From an uncultured Acidobacteriaceae bacterium (GTDB lineage Bacteria > Acidobacteriota > Terriglobia > Terriglobales > Acidobacteriaceae): a stretch of 64,000 nucleotides of DNA. The stretch is taken from contig CAIKND010000221.1 in NCBI GenBank assembly GCA_903828675.1, positions 89,807 through 153,806 on the forward strand, written 5' to 3'. A model generated the notes under the pieces. That model was not told the origin of the DNA. It was given only the letters and a program-made list of their open reading frames with translations, and ran no database searches. The position numbers were made by a program, and so were the translations under genes. Position 1 is the stretch's first letter, and every line of letters begins with the position of its first letter. This document shows positions 16,405-25,503 of the stretch, piece after piece.

Positions 16405-18587
16405 ACGATACGACCCACACCTCGCCCAACCAGGCAAACGGGGATAGATACTTGTCCGGCACATCAGAGTCCTCGTTGAAACGCCGCGTGGCGTTGGTGG
16501 GTGCGGGCTACATCGCGGACTGGCATGCGAAGTGCATTGCGTCCGTGGCCGATGTGGAGCTGGTGGCGGTGTGCGATCTGTCCCTGTCGAGAGCTCAGGC
16601 ATTGGCGGAGAAATATGGCATAGCTAAGGTGTATGGGACGCTCGAAACCATGCTTGCCGAAGAAAAGCTTGATGCAGTGCATATCCTGCTGCCTCCGCAC
16701 CGGCATTTTGAGGCTGCGCGCGCGGCGATTGAAGCCGATGTGGATGTGTTTATGGAAAAGCCCATGTGCGATTGCGCGACCGGCTGCGAAGAACTGGCAC
16801 GGCTGGCCTCCGAGCGTGGCGTGCGATTGGGCGTGGGACACAACTTCCTTTTCTCTGAGCCTTACGAGCAGTTGCGGAGAGATGTACGCAGCGGCGTTCT
16901 GGGGCGCATCGACCAGGTGACGATCACGTGGAACCGCTTTCTGCCGCTGGCGGCATTTGGACCCTTCGACACGTGGATGCTGCTCGACCCGCGCAATATC
17001 ATGCTCGAGATTGGATCGCACTCGGTAGCGCACATGCTTGACCTGGTGGGCGAGCCGGAAGAGATGACGGTGCGTGCATCGAATCCCGTCGAACTGCCCA
17101 CCGGACGCAGCTTCTATCGTCATTGGCAGGTGAATGGCTTCAAGGGCAAAACGGTTGTGGAACTGCGCTTTTCGTTTGTGCCGGCCTTTGCCGAATACAC
17201 CATTCATGTGCGCGGGTCGCTGGCGGCAGGCACGGTGGATTTCGAGCGCAACACCTATATGCTTCACGAGCACCGGCCAAGCGATCCGGACTTTGAAAAC
17301 TACGCCATGATTGCGAACCAGGCGAAGAGCCTCAAGCAGCAGGCGCGGCGGACTTTGCGGAAGTACGTGCTGTCGAAATTGCACCTCTGCGCCCGCGGCA
17401 CGGCTTATGGCGAGAGCATTTCACGGGCGATGGACGCTTTCTACAATGCGGAAACTCTGGACGAACGCATCGATGGACGCAATGCGGCCAAGATCATCGG
17501 TGTTTGCGAACAGATCGGAGCATTGGCGAAGCTGCCGCCGGAGACGGTTGCGCCCAAGGGAAGTCCAATTTCGACCAGCGACGCTGCAACTCCGCGTGTT
17601 CTGGTGCTGGGCGGAACGGGTTTCATCGGCAAGGAGTTGGTTAGGCAATTGATCGAATCGGGCTCATACGCACGGCTGCTGGTTCGGAATGCGGCAAGTA
17701 TGCCTGAAGCTTTGCGGACACAAGTGCACTGCCTGAGCGGCGACTTGATGAACAGGGACTCGCTGCTGCGCGCAATGGACGGCGTGGAATGCGTTCTGCA
17801 CCTGGCGCGGGCGAATGTAAAGAGCTGGGACGACTACCAGAAATACGAGATCGAAGCGACCAGGCAGGTGGCCGAATGCGCTCTGGAGGCGGGTGTCAAG
17901 CGGCTGGTCTACACGGGCACAATCGACTCGTATTATGCGGGTGCGGGGGCCGGGGCCATTACCGAGGCGACGCCTCTCGATCCGCGGATTGCAAGCAGAA
18001 ATCTTTATGCGCGGGCCAAGGCCGTTTCTGAGGAATTATTGGTAATAATGCACCGGGAGCGGGGATTGCCGGTTGTGATTCTGAGGCCGGGTATTGTGAT
18101 TGGGCGCGGTGGAAATCCTTTCCATTGGGGCGTGGGCATGTGGTGGCACGATGCGGTGTGCCAGGTTTGGGGTGAAGGCAGGAATAAGCTCCCGCTGGTG
18201 CTGGTGGAAGATGTGGCCGCGGGGCTGATGGCCGTGATCGGGAAGCCCGGCATCGAAGGCCGGTCATTCAATCTTGTGGCGGACCCCTGCCTGAGCGCGC
18301 AGGAGTATCTGGATGAACTGGATCGCGCAGCCGGAATGCGTATTCAGCGGCACGCTACGCCAATTCTCAAGTTCTATTGCATGGACATGGTCAAGTGGGC
18401 GGTCAAGGTTGCGGTTCGTCACCCGGAGCGGCGACTGCCCTCGTATCGCGACTGGGAGAGCAGGACGCAGCTGGCCCATTTCGACTGTACGGCGGCGAAG
18501 GACGATCTGGGCTGGCGGCCCGTGAGCGAGCGCGAAGAACTGGTACGCCGTGGGATTGAAGAGCCGCTGGCTGATTTCTACAAGTAA
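16401..18587 (+). CDS. Gfo/Idh/MocA oxidoreductase fused to NAD-dependent epimerase/dehydratase
   Basis: A 728-residue protein with two Rossmann enzymes. Residues about 28-370 are a Gfo/Idh/MocA sugar oxidoreductase (VALVGAGYIADWHAKC; MEKPMCDCATG; EIGSHSVAHMLDLVG). From about 393 an extended SDR begins (VLVLGGTGFIGKELV) with the active-site pair NLYARAKAVSE (YxxxK) and YTGTIDSYY, then PVVILRPGIVIGRG. The linker is about 20 residues. The fusion suggests consecutive redox and epimerisation steps on a nucleotide- or glycan-bound sugar. Coupled by ATGA to the upstream glycosyltransferase and by TAATG to a 34-codon ORF. No frameshift is seen, so the fusion appears real. Confidence 0.88.
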   Translation: MNDTTHTSPNQANGDRYLSGTSESSLKRRVALVGAGYIADWHAKCIASVADVELVAVCDLSLSRAQALAEKYGIAKVYGTLETMLAEEKLDAVHILLPPHRHFEAARAAIEADVDVFMEKPMCDCATGCEELARLASERGVRLGVGHNFLFSEPYEQLRRDVRSGVLGRIDQVTITWNRFLPLAAFGPFDTWMLLDPRNIMLEIGSHSVAHMLDLVGEPEEMTVRASNPVELPTGRSFYRHWQVNGFKGKTVVELRFSFVPAFAEYTIHVRGSLAAGTVDFERNTYMLHEHRPSDPDFENYAMIANQAKSLKQQARRTLRKYVLSKLHLCARGTAYGESISRAMDAFYNAETLDERIDGRNAAKIIGVCEQIGALAKLPPETVAPKGSPISTSDAATPRVLVLGGTGFIGKELVRQLIESGSYARLLVRNAASMPEALRTQVHCLSGDLMNRDSLLRAMDGVECVLHLARANVKSWDDYQKYEIEATRQVAECALEAGVKRLVYTGTIDSYYAGAGAGAITEATPLDPRIASRNLYARAKAVSEELLVIMHRERGLPVVILRPGIVIGRGGNPFHWGVGMWWHDAVCQVWGEGRNKLPLVLVEDVAAGLMAVIGKPGIEGRSFNLVADPCLSAQEYLDELDRAAGMRIQRHATPILKFYCMDMVKWAVKVAVRHPERRLPSYRDWESRTQLAHFDCTAAKDDLGWRPVSEREELVRRGIEEPLADFYK

Positions 18588-18691
18588 TGCTCAAATCCGT
18601 TGCGGCCAGGCAAGGCTGGTATCTGACAAGCAAAAGGTGGCTGGAGGGAAGCGCACTTTACCAATACGGAAAATATATCTATGTCTTATAA
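18587..18691 (+). CDS. Small ORF coupled to oxidoreductase-epimerase (34 residues)
   Basis: The TAA stop of the fusion gene overlaps an ATG (TAATG at 18585-18589) that opens a 34-codon frame ending TAA at 18691. The product starts MLKSVAARQGWYLTSK and is rich in Tyr, Lys and Trp, with no membrane helix. I do not recognise it. The stop-start overlap is the main support; chance is possible for a frame this short. Confidence 0.35.
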   Translation: MLKSVAARQGWYLTSKRWLEGSALYQYGKYIYVL

Positions 18692-18745
18692 GCGAGTGAT
18701 AAGATGGCTGGCGGATCGCGCGCAATGCGCGAAGGAGAGTCAAGT

Positions 18746-20254
18746 ATGAGCGAATTCAACCCTACGTGGAAGGCGTGCAATTTCACCCGTTTGCTCGTTG
18801 CGGGTTTTGCCTGCGTTGTGACCGCGGTCTCCCTGCATGGGCAACCCGCACCCAAACTCACCATTGACTGGGACAAGACCACGGTAGTTTCGAGGTCGAC
18901 GCCCACGTTGCAGGTGGTGGTGAATCCTCCGCTGCGTCCGGGAGAGCCGCTGGGTGTGGCCTCTTATAAGGCCGTGAAGGAACTGGGCGCCGACTACGTG
19001 CGCTACGTGCCTTGGCTGCCCTATCCAAAACTCGCCGTCGCCGAACTGGAGCCGCCGACAGCGCAGAAGACTTCGTGGGATTTCAGCCTCATCGACCCCA
19101 TGACCAAGGACTTTCTGGCGGCGACCGAAGGCCACTCGCCGATCCTGAATTTCAGCACGATTCCGACCTGGCTGTTCAAAACAGACAAGCCGGTTGCGTA
19201 CCCCGCCGATCCCAACCAGGTGGTCTGGGAATATACGCAGGGCACCGAGCTTCGCGATCCGACCGGCAAGGAACTGGGCGACTACTACGCGAGGCTGGTG
19301 AGCTGGTATGTGAACGGCGGCTTCACCGATGAAAACGGCGTGAAGCACGAGTCCGGCTACCACTACAAACTGCCCTACTGGGAAGCGCTGAACGAGCCCG
19401 AGTTTGAGCACAAGACCACGCCGGAGCAGTACGCCGAGCGCTACGACGCGATGGTGAGCGCAATCCACAAGGTCTCGCCGGACACAAAGTTCGTGGGCAT
19501 GGCCCTGGCGATGCCGAGCCTGGTTCCGAAGTACTTCGAGTATTTCCTTGACCACAAGAACCACCGGCCGGGGATTCCTCTGGACGTGATTTCCTACCAC
19601 TTTTACGCATCGCCGGGGAAGGACCAGACCATCGATCAATGGAAGTACACCTTCTTCGATCAGGCCGACGGCTTCCTGAATACGGTGCGGTATGTGGAGC
19701 AGATTCGCAAGGGGCTTTCGCCGGAGACGCGCACCGACCTGGACGAGTTGGGCGTGATTCTGCCCACCGATAACAAGCCCGAAGACAAGATTCCCCCGCC
19801 GGACGCTTATTGGAACCTGGCCGGATCGCTGTACGCGTATGTGTTCATCGAGACCTCGCGGTTGCAGATCGACATCATTGGCATGTCGCAAATGGTGGGC
19901 TATCCCACGCAGTTCCCGAGCGTCAGCATGATGGACTGGCGGACCAACCAGCCCAATGCGCGCTTCTGGGTGCTCAAGCTGATCAAGGACAACTTCCATC
20001 CCGGCGACAAGCTGGTCGAGACCTCAATCGACTCGGGCGACCTGGCGGCACAGGCATACGTCACGCCCGGCGGACGCAAGCTGCTGCTGGCGAACAAGCG
20101 CGACAAGGCTGTAGACGTCCCGATTCCCGATGCGGAAAAGGCAAGCGCTCTGACGGTTGATTTGCAAACCGGCGACGGACCGGCGCGCGCTGTAAAGCCA
20201 ACGGGCGGCAGCATTAAACTGGAGCCATTCGCCGTAACCGTCATTAGCTGGTAA
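18746..20254 (+). CDS. Exported glycoside hydrolase (clan GH-A, GH39-like)
   Basis: About 502 residues from the ATG at 18746 (MSEFNPTWKAC), with GGAG upstream; a start at 18704 is possible. An N-terminal signal sequence (LLVAGFACVVTAVSLHG) is followed by a TIM-barrel glycosidase: YVRYVPWLPYP, DFSLIDPMTKDFLAA, PYWEALNEPEFEHK (acid/base Glu about residue 215, NEP motif) and DLDELGVIL (probable nucleophile Glu about 332), then a C-terminal beta domain (VTPGGRKLLLANKRD). These features fit beta-xylosidase/iduronidase-type GH39 or a relative. Substrate unknown. 26 bp upstream of an isomerase-family gene. Confidence 0.8.
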   Translation: MSEFNPTWKACNFTRLLVAGFACVVTAVSLHGQPAPKLTIDWDKTTVVSRSTPTLQVVVNPPLRPGEPLGVASYKAVKELGADYVRYVPWLPYPKLAVAELEPPTAQKTSWDFSLIDPMTKDFLAATEGHSPILNFSTIPTWLFKTDKPVAYPADPNQVVWEYTQGTELRDPTGKELGDYYARLVSWYVNGGFTDENGVKHESGYHYKLPYWEALNEPEFEHKTTPEQYAERYDAMVSAIHKVSPDTKFVGMALAMPSLVPKYFEYFLDHKNHRPGIPLDVISYHFYASPGKDQTIDQWKYTFFDQADGFLNTVRYVEQIRKGLSPETRTDLDELGVILPTDNKPEDKIPPPDAYWNLAGSLYAYVFIETSRLQIDIIGMSQMVGYPTQFPSVSMMDWRTNQPNARFWVLKLIKDNFHPGDKLVETSIDSGDLAAQAYVTPGGRKLLLANKRDKAVDVPIPDAEKASALTVDLQTGDGPARAVKPTGGSIKLEPFAVTVISW

Positions 20255-20280
20255 GCGCTGTCGAGAGGATGAGGACAACC

Positions 20281-21711
20281 ATGAGCAATGAGAGACCCCT
20301 GCGCGTTGGGCTGTGCGGCATCGGGCTGGATGCCTATTGGAGCCAGTTTGCGGGCCTGGAAGAGCGGCTCAAAGGCTATGTGGCGCAGGTGGCGGCGCGA
20401 TTGACGCGACCCGGCGTCGAGGTGGTGAATCTGGGACTGGTGGACACTCCGGCACGCTCCAGCGAAGCCGGCCACCAGTGCCGCCGCGAAGACATCGACG
20501 TGCTGTTTCTTTACGTCACCACGTACGCCCTCTCGAACACCGTTCTGCCTCTGGTCCAGCGTGCCGGGGTGCCGGTGGTGGTGCTCAACCTGCAGCCCGA
20601 GGCCGCCATCGATTACAAGACGTTCAACCGGCTTGAAGACCGCACGGCGATGACCGGCGAGTGGCTGGCGCACTGCTCGGCCTGCCCAGTGCCTGAAATC
20701 GCCAACCTGCTGATGCGGGCGAAGATCCCTTTCCACCAGGTAACCGGGGTGCTGGATGAAGAGCAGACCTGGCTGGAGATCGAGGAGTGGCTGGCGGCGG
20801 CGCGGGTGCGCTCGACGCTGGCCTCGGCTCGCCTGGGCCTGATGGGCCACTATTACAGTGGCATGCTGGACATCATGACCGACGTGACCCTGGTTTCGAT
20901 CACTTTTGGAACGCATGTGGAACTGCTGGAAGTGGACGAGCTGAGCGAGCTGTGCGGCAATGTCAGGGAAGACGAGATAACCAGCCGCGTCGAAGATTTC
21001 CAAGCCGCCTTCGATGTGCAAGCCGACTGTCCGCTGGAGGAACTGCGCCGGGCCGCGCGCACCTCGGTGGCTCTGGATGCCTTTGCCGCGCGCTACGAAC
21101 TGGGCGCCCTGGCCTACTTCTACAAGGGCTCGGGCGTTGCCGCCAACGAAGACACCATGAGCTCGATCATCCTGGGCACTTCGCTGCTGACCGCGCGCCA
21201 CATTCCCGTGGCGGGCGAGTACGAGGTGAAGAACGCCCTGGCCATGAAGATGATGGACTCGCTGGGTGCGGGCGGCTCGTTTACCGAGTACTACGCGATG
21301 GACTTTAAGGACGACCTGGTGCTGATGGGCCACGACGGACCGGGCCACATCGCCATTGCCGAGGGCAAAACCAAGGTGAGGCCGCTGAAGGTTTACCACG
21401 GCAAGGTGGGTCGTGGCCTTTCGGTGGAAATGAGCGTCAAGTACGGCCCCGTGACGCTGCTTTCCGTGGTCGAGGACGCGGATTTGCGCTTCAAGCTGGT
21501 GGTGGCCGAGGGCGAGTGCGTGGCCGGTGAGATTATGGAGATTGGCAACACCAACAGCCGCTATCGCTTCCCGCTGGGCGCGCGCGGATTTGTGAACGCG
21601 TGGAATGCCCAGGGACCCGCGCATCATTGCGCCGTGGGCATTGGCCATGTGGCCTCCGCGCTGGCCAAAACCGCTGCGTTGATGGGGGTTGGATTCAAAC
21701 AGGTGTGCTGA
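20281..21711 (+). CDS. L-fucose/L-arabinose isomerase family protein
   Basis: About 476 residues from the ATG at 20281, with GAGG upstream (20269 is the alternative). The N-terminus LRVGLCGIGLDAYWSQFAGL, the segment VLFLYVTTYALSNTVLPLV and the body GLMGHYYSGMLDIMTDVT, KGSGVAANEDTMSS and EYYAMDFKDDLVLMGHDGPGH match the L-fucose/L-arabinose isomerase-like superfamily. It is likely a cytoplasmic aldose-ketose isomerase on a sugar released by the adjacent exported glycosidase. It is not a canonical AraA, and the exact substrate is unknown. Confidence 0.8.
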   Translation: MSNERPLRVGLCGIGLDAYWSQFAGLEERLKGYVAQVAARLTRPGVEVVNLGLVDTPARSSEAGHQCRREDIDVLFLYVTTYALSNTVLPLVQRAGVPVVVLNLQPEAAIDYKTFNRLEDRTAMTGEWLAHCSACPVPEIANLLMRAKIPFHQVTGVLDEEQTWLEIEEWLAAARVRSTLASARLGLMGHYYSGMLDIMTDVTLVSITFGTHVELLEVDELSELCGNVREDEITSRVEDFQAAFDVQADCPLEELRRAARTSVALDAFAARYELGALAYFYKGSGVAANEDTMSSIILGTSLLTARHIPVAGEYEVKNALAMKMMDSLGAGGSFTEYYAMDFKDDLVLMGHDGPGHIAIAEGKTKVRPLKVYHGKVGRGLSVEMSVKYGPVTLLSVVEDADLRFKLVVAEGECVAGEIMEIGNTNSRYRFPLGARGFVNAWNAQGPAHHCAVGIGHVASALAKTAALMGVGFKQVC

Positions 21712-21899
21712 ACCGCGGGCTGCCCCCGAAGCCCGATTTGAGATCATTGTTCCAGGGGTTCGGCGAGCCGGCGCAGGATTGGTTCACAGGGTGGGATGGG
21801 GGGGACGGAAATTGAAGGCAGGCGAAAGGAAGGCGCAGAACTCCTTAGCCAAAATGGGCCCAAAACTGGTACGTTGATTTAGAAGGACTTTATTTCCCC

Positions 21900-22271
21900 A
21901 TGGCTTCAAATTCCTATTTTTCCTTGGCGGTTCTGTTCCTGGCGGCATTGGGTTTTGGGCTGGCCCCGCTGGTGCTGGCATGGCTATGGGGGAAGGCATT
22001 TTCACCCGCCAAGCCAAACGCGATCAAAAACTCCATTTACGAGTGCGGACTGGAGTCGAGGGGCGATGCCTGGATGCAGTTCCGCTCCGCCTATTATCTT
22101 TACGCCATCATTTTTCTCATCTTCGACGTAGAGGCGGTTTTTTTGCTGCCGTTTGCCGTAGCGTTTACCGGCTTGGGCGCGGCAGCGTGCGGCGCCATGC
22201 TGGTGTTTGTGTTGATGCTGATTGAAGGGCTGGCGTGGGCCTGGGCCAAGGGCGTTCTTACGTGGGCGTAG
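21900..22271 (+). CDS. nuoA: NADH-quinone oxidoreductase subunit A
   Basis: 123 residues, three membrane helices. Conserved NuoA features: KNSIYECGLESRGDAWMQFR (loop Cys-Gly region that sits by the quinone cavity) and IIFLIFDVEAVFLLPFA with the acidic Asp-Glu in helix 2. First gene of the nuo operon; 188 bp of sequence upstream after the isomerase-family stop could hold the promoter, although no clear -35/-10 stands out. Confidence 0.96.
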   Translation: MASNSYFSLAVLFLAALGFGLAPLVLAWLWGKAFSPAKPNAIKNSIYECGLESRGDAWMQFRSAYYLYAIIFLIFDVEAVFLLPFAVAFTGLGAAACGAMLVFVLMLIEGLAWAWAKGVLTWA

Positions 22272-22325
22272 AACAGAGATCAGGGGCACTCGGCAGGGAA
22301 TTGGGAACCCAACAGGAGCAGAGCG

Positions 22326-22939
<614 letters not shown>

Positions 22940-22940
<1 letters not shown>

Positions 22941-23626
22941 TGAAGACGATGGAAGAGATCAAGGCGGCGATCGAGGCGGCCGCACCGGGAGCGGGAGTGG
23001 AGATTGTGCCCAATCCCAGCCCCAGCGGACAGCACTCGCTTAGAATCGCGCCCAGCCATGCCGTGGCGGTGGCGACGTTCCTTCGCGACGATGCGGAGCT
23101 TGCGCTCGATTTCCTGTCAAACGTGACCGGCGTGGACTGGCTGGACAAGGAAGTCACCGAAAAGGTGAAGGTAACGAGCACCGTTACCAAGACCGTGGAT
23201 GACGTGGAACAGGATGTGGAAGAGACCGTCGAGGAAACCCGCAAGCGCGTTCAGCCGGGCTGCCTTGAGGTGGTCTATCACCTGTTCTCTTCAGCACTGA
23301 AGCACGGTCCGGTGATTTTGCGGATGAAGACGATGAACCGCACCGATCAGGTGGAGTTGCCGTCGCTGACGCCCATCTGGCGGTCGGCGGAGTTTCAGGA
23401 GCGCGAGGTCTTCGACCTCTATGGAGTTGTGTTCAAAGGGCACCCGGACCTTAGGCGGCTGCTGATGTGGGATGAGTTCAAGGACCATCCAATGCGTCGC
23501 GACTACGTCGATCCGGACGACTATGAGTACGAGCCCACGCCGCACGATGCCGTGTTGACGCGGGCTAACGCGCACAAGGCAGCGGAAGAGGCGAAAGCCA
23601 GGGAAGGGACGGGTGCCGGCCTATGA
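22940..23626 (+). CDS. nuoC: NADH-quinone oxidoreductase subunit C
   Basis: 228 residues from the ATG at 22940 (MKTMEEIKAAIEAAAPG), overlapping the nuoB stop. The 30-kDa subunit core is visible: LALDFLSNVTGVDWLD, LEVVYHLFSS, PVILRMKTMNRTDQVELPS, WRSAEFQEREVFDLYGVVF, HPDLRRLLMWDEF. Between the strand ending VDWLD and LEVVYHL lies an unusual insert of about 40 residues (23150-23265) rich in Val, Thr, Glu and Lys, including TVDDVEQDVEETVEETRKR. Stop overlaps nuoD by ATGA. Confidence 0.95.
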
Positions 23627-24798
23627 CGGATACTGCGTTCCGTCGGGAAAAGATGGAAGAGGGCTGGAACCGGCCGCCGCTCATCGAAGAGGATGGCGAA
23701 GCGGAACTGCTGGAAGTGGCCATGGGGCCGCATCACCCCTCGACCCACGGCGTCTTCCGCATGGACCTGGCTTTGGACGGCGAGCGCGTGGTCCGCTTGA
23801 AGCCGGTGTTCGGTTACCTGCATCGCAATCACGAAAAGATTGCCGAAGGAATAAGCTATCTGGCTTCCATGCCGTATACCGACCGGCTGGACTATATCTG
23901 TTCGCTCACCAACAACTGGGCCTATGCGCTGGCGGTTGAAAAGCTGGTGGGCCAGCAAGTGCCCGAGCGCGCCGAATACATTCGAGTCATCCTCGCGGAG
24001 TTCACTCGCATTCAGAATCACGCCTCGTCTATCGGTTTTCTGATTCAGGAGATGGGTGCCAGCGGCACGCCGCTCATGTACGCCTTCAGAGAGCGCGAGA
24101 AGATTCTGGATCTGTTCGAGGAACTGACCGGCTCGCGGATGATGTGCAACTACATGCGCTTCGGCGGCTGCCGCGTGGATACTTCAGCTGCCTGGCTGGA
24201 TGCTGCGCGCAAGGTTGTCGACGGGTTGCCGGGCTTTGTGGACGAGTTTGAAAACCTGCTCAGCACCAATGAGATTCTGATGGCGCGCTGTCAGCGGGTC
24301 GGTATTCTGAGGCCGGAACTGGCGGTGAACGCCGGCATTACCGGGCCCATGCTGCGCGCCTCTGGGGTCAACTACGACATCCGCAAAGTCGATCACTACG
24401 GCATCTACGACCGCTTCAAGTTCCGCGTGCCGCTGGGCGATCACGGCGACATCTACGACCGCTACATGGTGCGCATTCTGGAGATGCGGGAGTCCATCAC
24501 GATTCTGAATCAGGCGCTGAGAGACATTCCCGGCGGCCCGATCATGGACGCCAAGGCGAAGATTCGCGGTTTCCGCCCCAAGCCGGGTGAGGCTTATGGA
24601 CGCATTGAAGCGCCCAAGGGCGAGTTGGGCTTCTATCTCATTAGCGACGGCGGGCCGAACCCCTATCGCTACCGGGTGAGGCCGCCTAGTTTGATTAACC
24701 TCACGGTGCTTGAGGATATGTGTCTGGGCAGCAACGTGGCCGATGTGGTGTTGATCTTCGGCAGCGTGGATATTGTGCTGGGAGAAGTGGATCGGTAG
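23623..24798 (+). CDS. nuoD: NADH-quinone oxidoreductase subunit D
   Basis: 391 residues. The 49-kDa subunit lines the quinone site: MGPHHPSTHGVFR near the N-terminus (His and Thr-His contacts), YLHRNHEKIAEG, YTDRLDYICSLTNN, and the C-terminal IFGSVDIVLGEVDR. It lacks a NuoC fusion. Overlaps nuoC by 4 bp; a 93-bp gap holding heptameric repeats separates it from nuoI. Confidence 0.97.
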   Translation: MTDTAFRREKMEEGWNRPPLIEEDGEAELLEVAMGPHHPSTHGVFRMDLALDGERVVRLKPVFGYLHRNHEKIAEGISYLASMPYTDRLDYICSLTNNWAYALAVEKLVGQQVPERAEYIRVILAEFTRIQNHASSIGFLIQEMGASGTPLMYAFREREKILDLFEELTGSRMMCNYMRFGGCRVDTSAAWLDAARKVVDGLPGFVDEFENLLSTNEILMARCQRVGILRPELAVNAGITGPMLRASGVNYDIRKVDHYGIYDRFKFRVPLGDHGDIYDRYMVRILEMRESITILNQALRDIPGGPIMDAKAKIRGFRPKPGEAYGRIEAPKGELGFYLISDGGPNPYRYRVRPPSLINLTVLEDMCLGSNVADVVLIFGSVDIVLGEVDR

Positions 24799-24803
24799 AA
24801 ACC

Positions 24804-24877
24804 AGTTCAAAGTTCATAGTTCGCAGTTCAAAGTTGAAAGCATGCGACCAAGAATGTGAACTATGAACTGCGAACTT
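24804..24877. repeat. Heptameric repeat array and hairpin, nuoD-nuoI gap
   Basis: Five tandem 7-mers of form AGTTCNN (24804-24838) are followed, after 18 bp, by three 7-mers on the other strand (TGAACTA, TGAACTG, CGAACTT; 24857-24877). The 13 bases AGTTCGCAGTTCA (24818-24830) pair perfectly with TGAACTGCGAACT (24864-24876). It lies inside the nuo operon, just before the nuoI ribosome site. Confidence 0.7.
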
Positions 24878-24891
24878 GATGGAGGTTTCAT

Positions 24892-25500
24892 TTGCTGGGC
24901 GAGGGAATACTGAAGGGAATGGCGGAGACGGCAAGAAACTTTGTCGGTAGCTATTTTTCCGCGGAGCGGATGACTACGGTCGAGTATCCGGAAGAGCGGA
25001 TCGCGCCGATCGAAGCCGCGCGCGTCTTCCCTTTTCTGGTGTACGACACGGAAAACTGGGAGGCTGGGCTGCGCTGCGTCGCCTGCCAGATTTGCGAAAA
25101 GGAATGCCCGCCCAAGTGTATCTTCATCGAGAAGAGCAAGGACAAGAAACCAGACGCAATCGGCAAGCCGCAGTTTTATCCCACCCGCTTCGACATCGAT
25201 ATTTCGGTCTGCATGAGCTGCCAGATTTGCGTTGAAGTGTGCCCGTTTGAGGCCATCAAGATGGACAACGTGTTCGAACTGGCCACGGATGACCGCTTTG
25301 GCGGCCTGCTGCTGGACCGCAAGGAACTGGCCAAGTCGAACGAGTACTACCACGGGATTCACCCAACCGAGGCCGCCCGCGTGGATGCGCGGCTGGCTGC
25401 GGAAAAGGTCAAGGCGGATGCCAAGTCAACGGCCGCGGTGGTCGCTTCGGCCGTCAAGGGCGCCGAACGACCGGCGCCGCCGGCTGCGGGAGGAGTCTAG
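24892..25500 (+). CDS. nuoI: NADH-quinone oxidoreductase subunit I
   Basis: 202 residues from a TTG at 24892, chosen because GGAGG (24881-24885) lies 6 nt upstream; the next in-frame ATG (24919) is poorly served. Two 4Fe-4S ferredoxin motifs bind clusters N6a and N6b: CVACQICEKECPPKC and CMSCQICVEVCPFEA. The C-terminal about 50 residues are a low-complexity Ala/Lys tail (AEKVKADAKSTAAVVASAVK) beyond the core. Here nuoI precedes nuoH, with nuoG absent between. Confidence 0.95.
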   Translation: MLGEGILKGMAETARNFVGSYFSAERMTTVEYPEERIAPIEAARVFPFLVYDTENWEAGLRCVACQICEKECPPKCIFIEKSKDKKPDAIGKPQFYPTRFDIDISVCMSCQICVEVCPFEAIKMDNVFELATDDRFGGLLLDRKELAKSNEYYHGIHPTEAARVDARLAAEKVKADAKSTAAVVASAVKGAERPAPPAAGGV

Positions 25501-25503
25501 CCA

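Noticed and set aside
24799..24891. Transcription terminator splitting nuoD from nuoI
   Set aside because: The inverted part comes from heptamer units, has no T-run, and the nuo genes downstream continue with tight spacing, so a full stop of transcription is unlikely.
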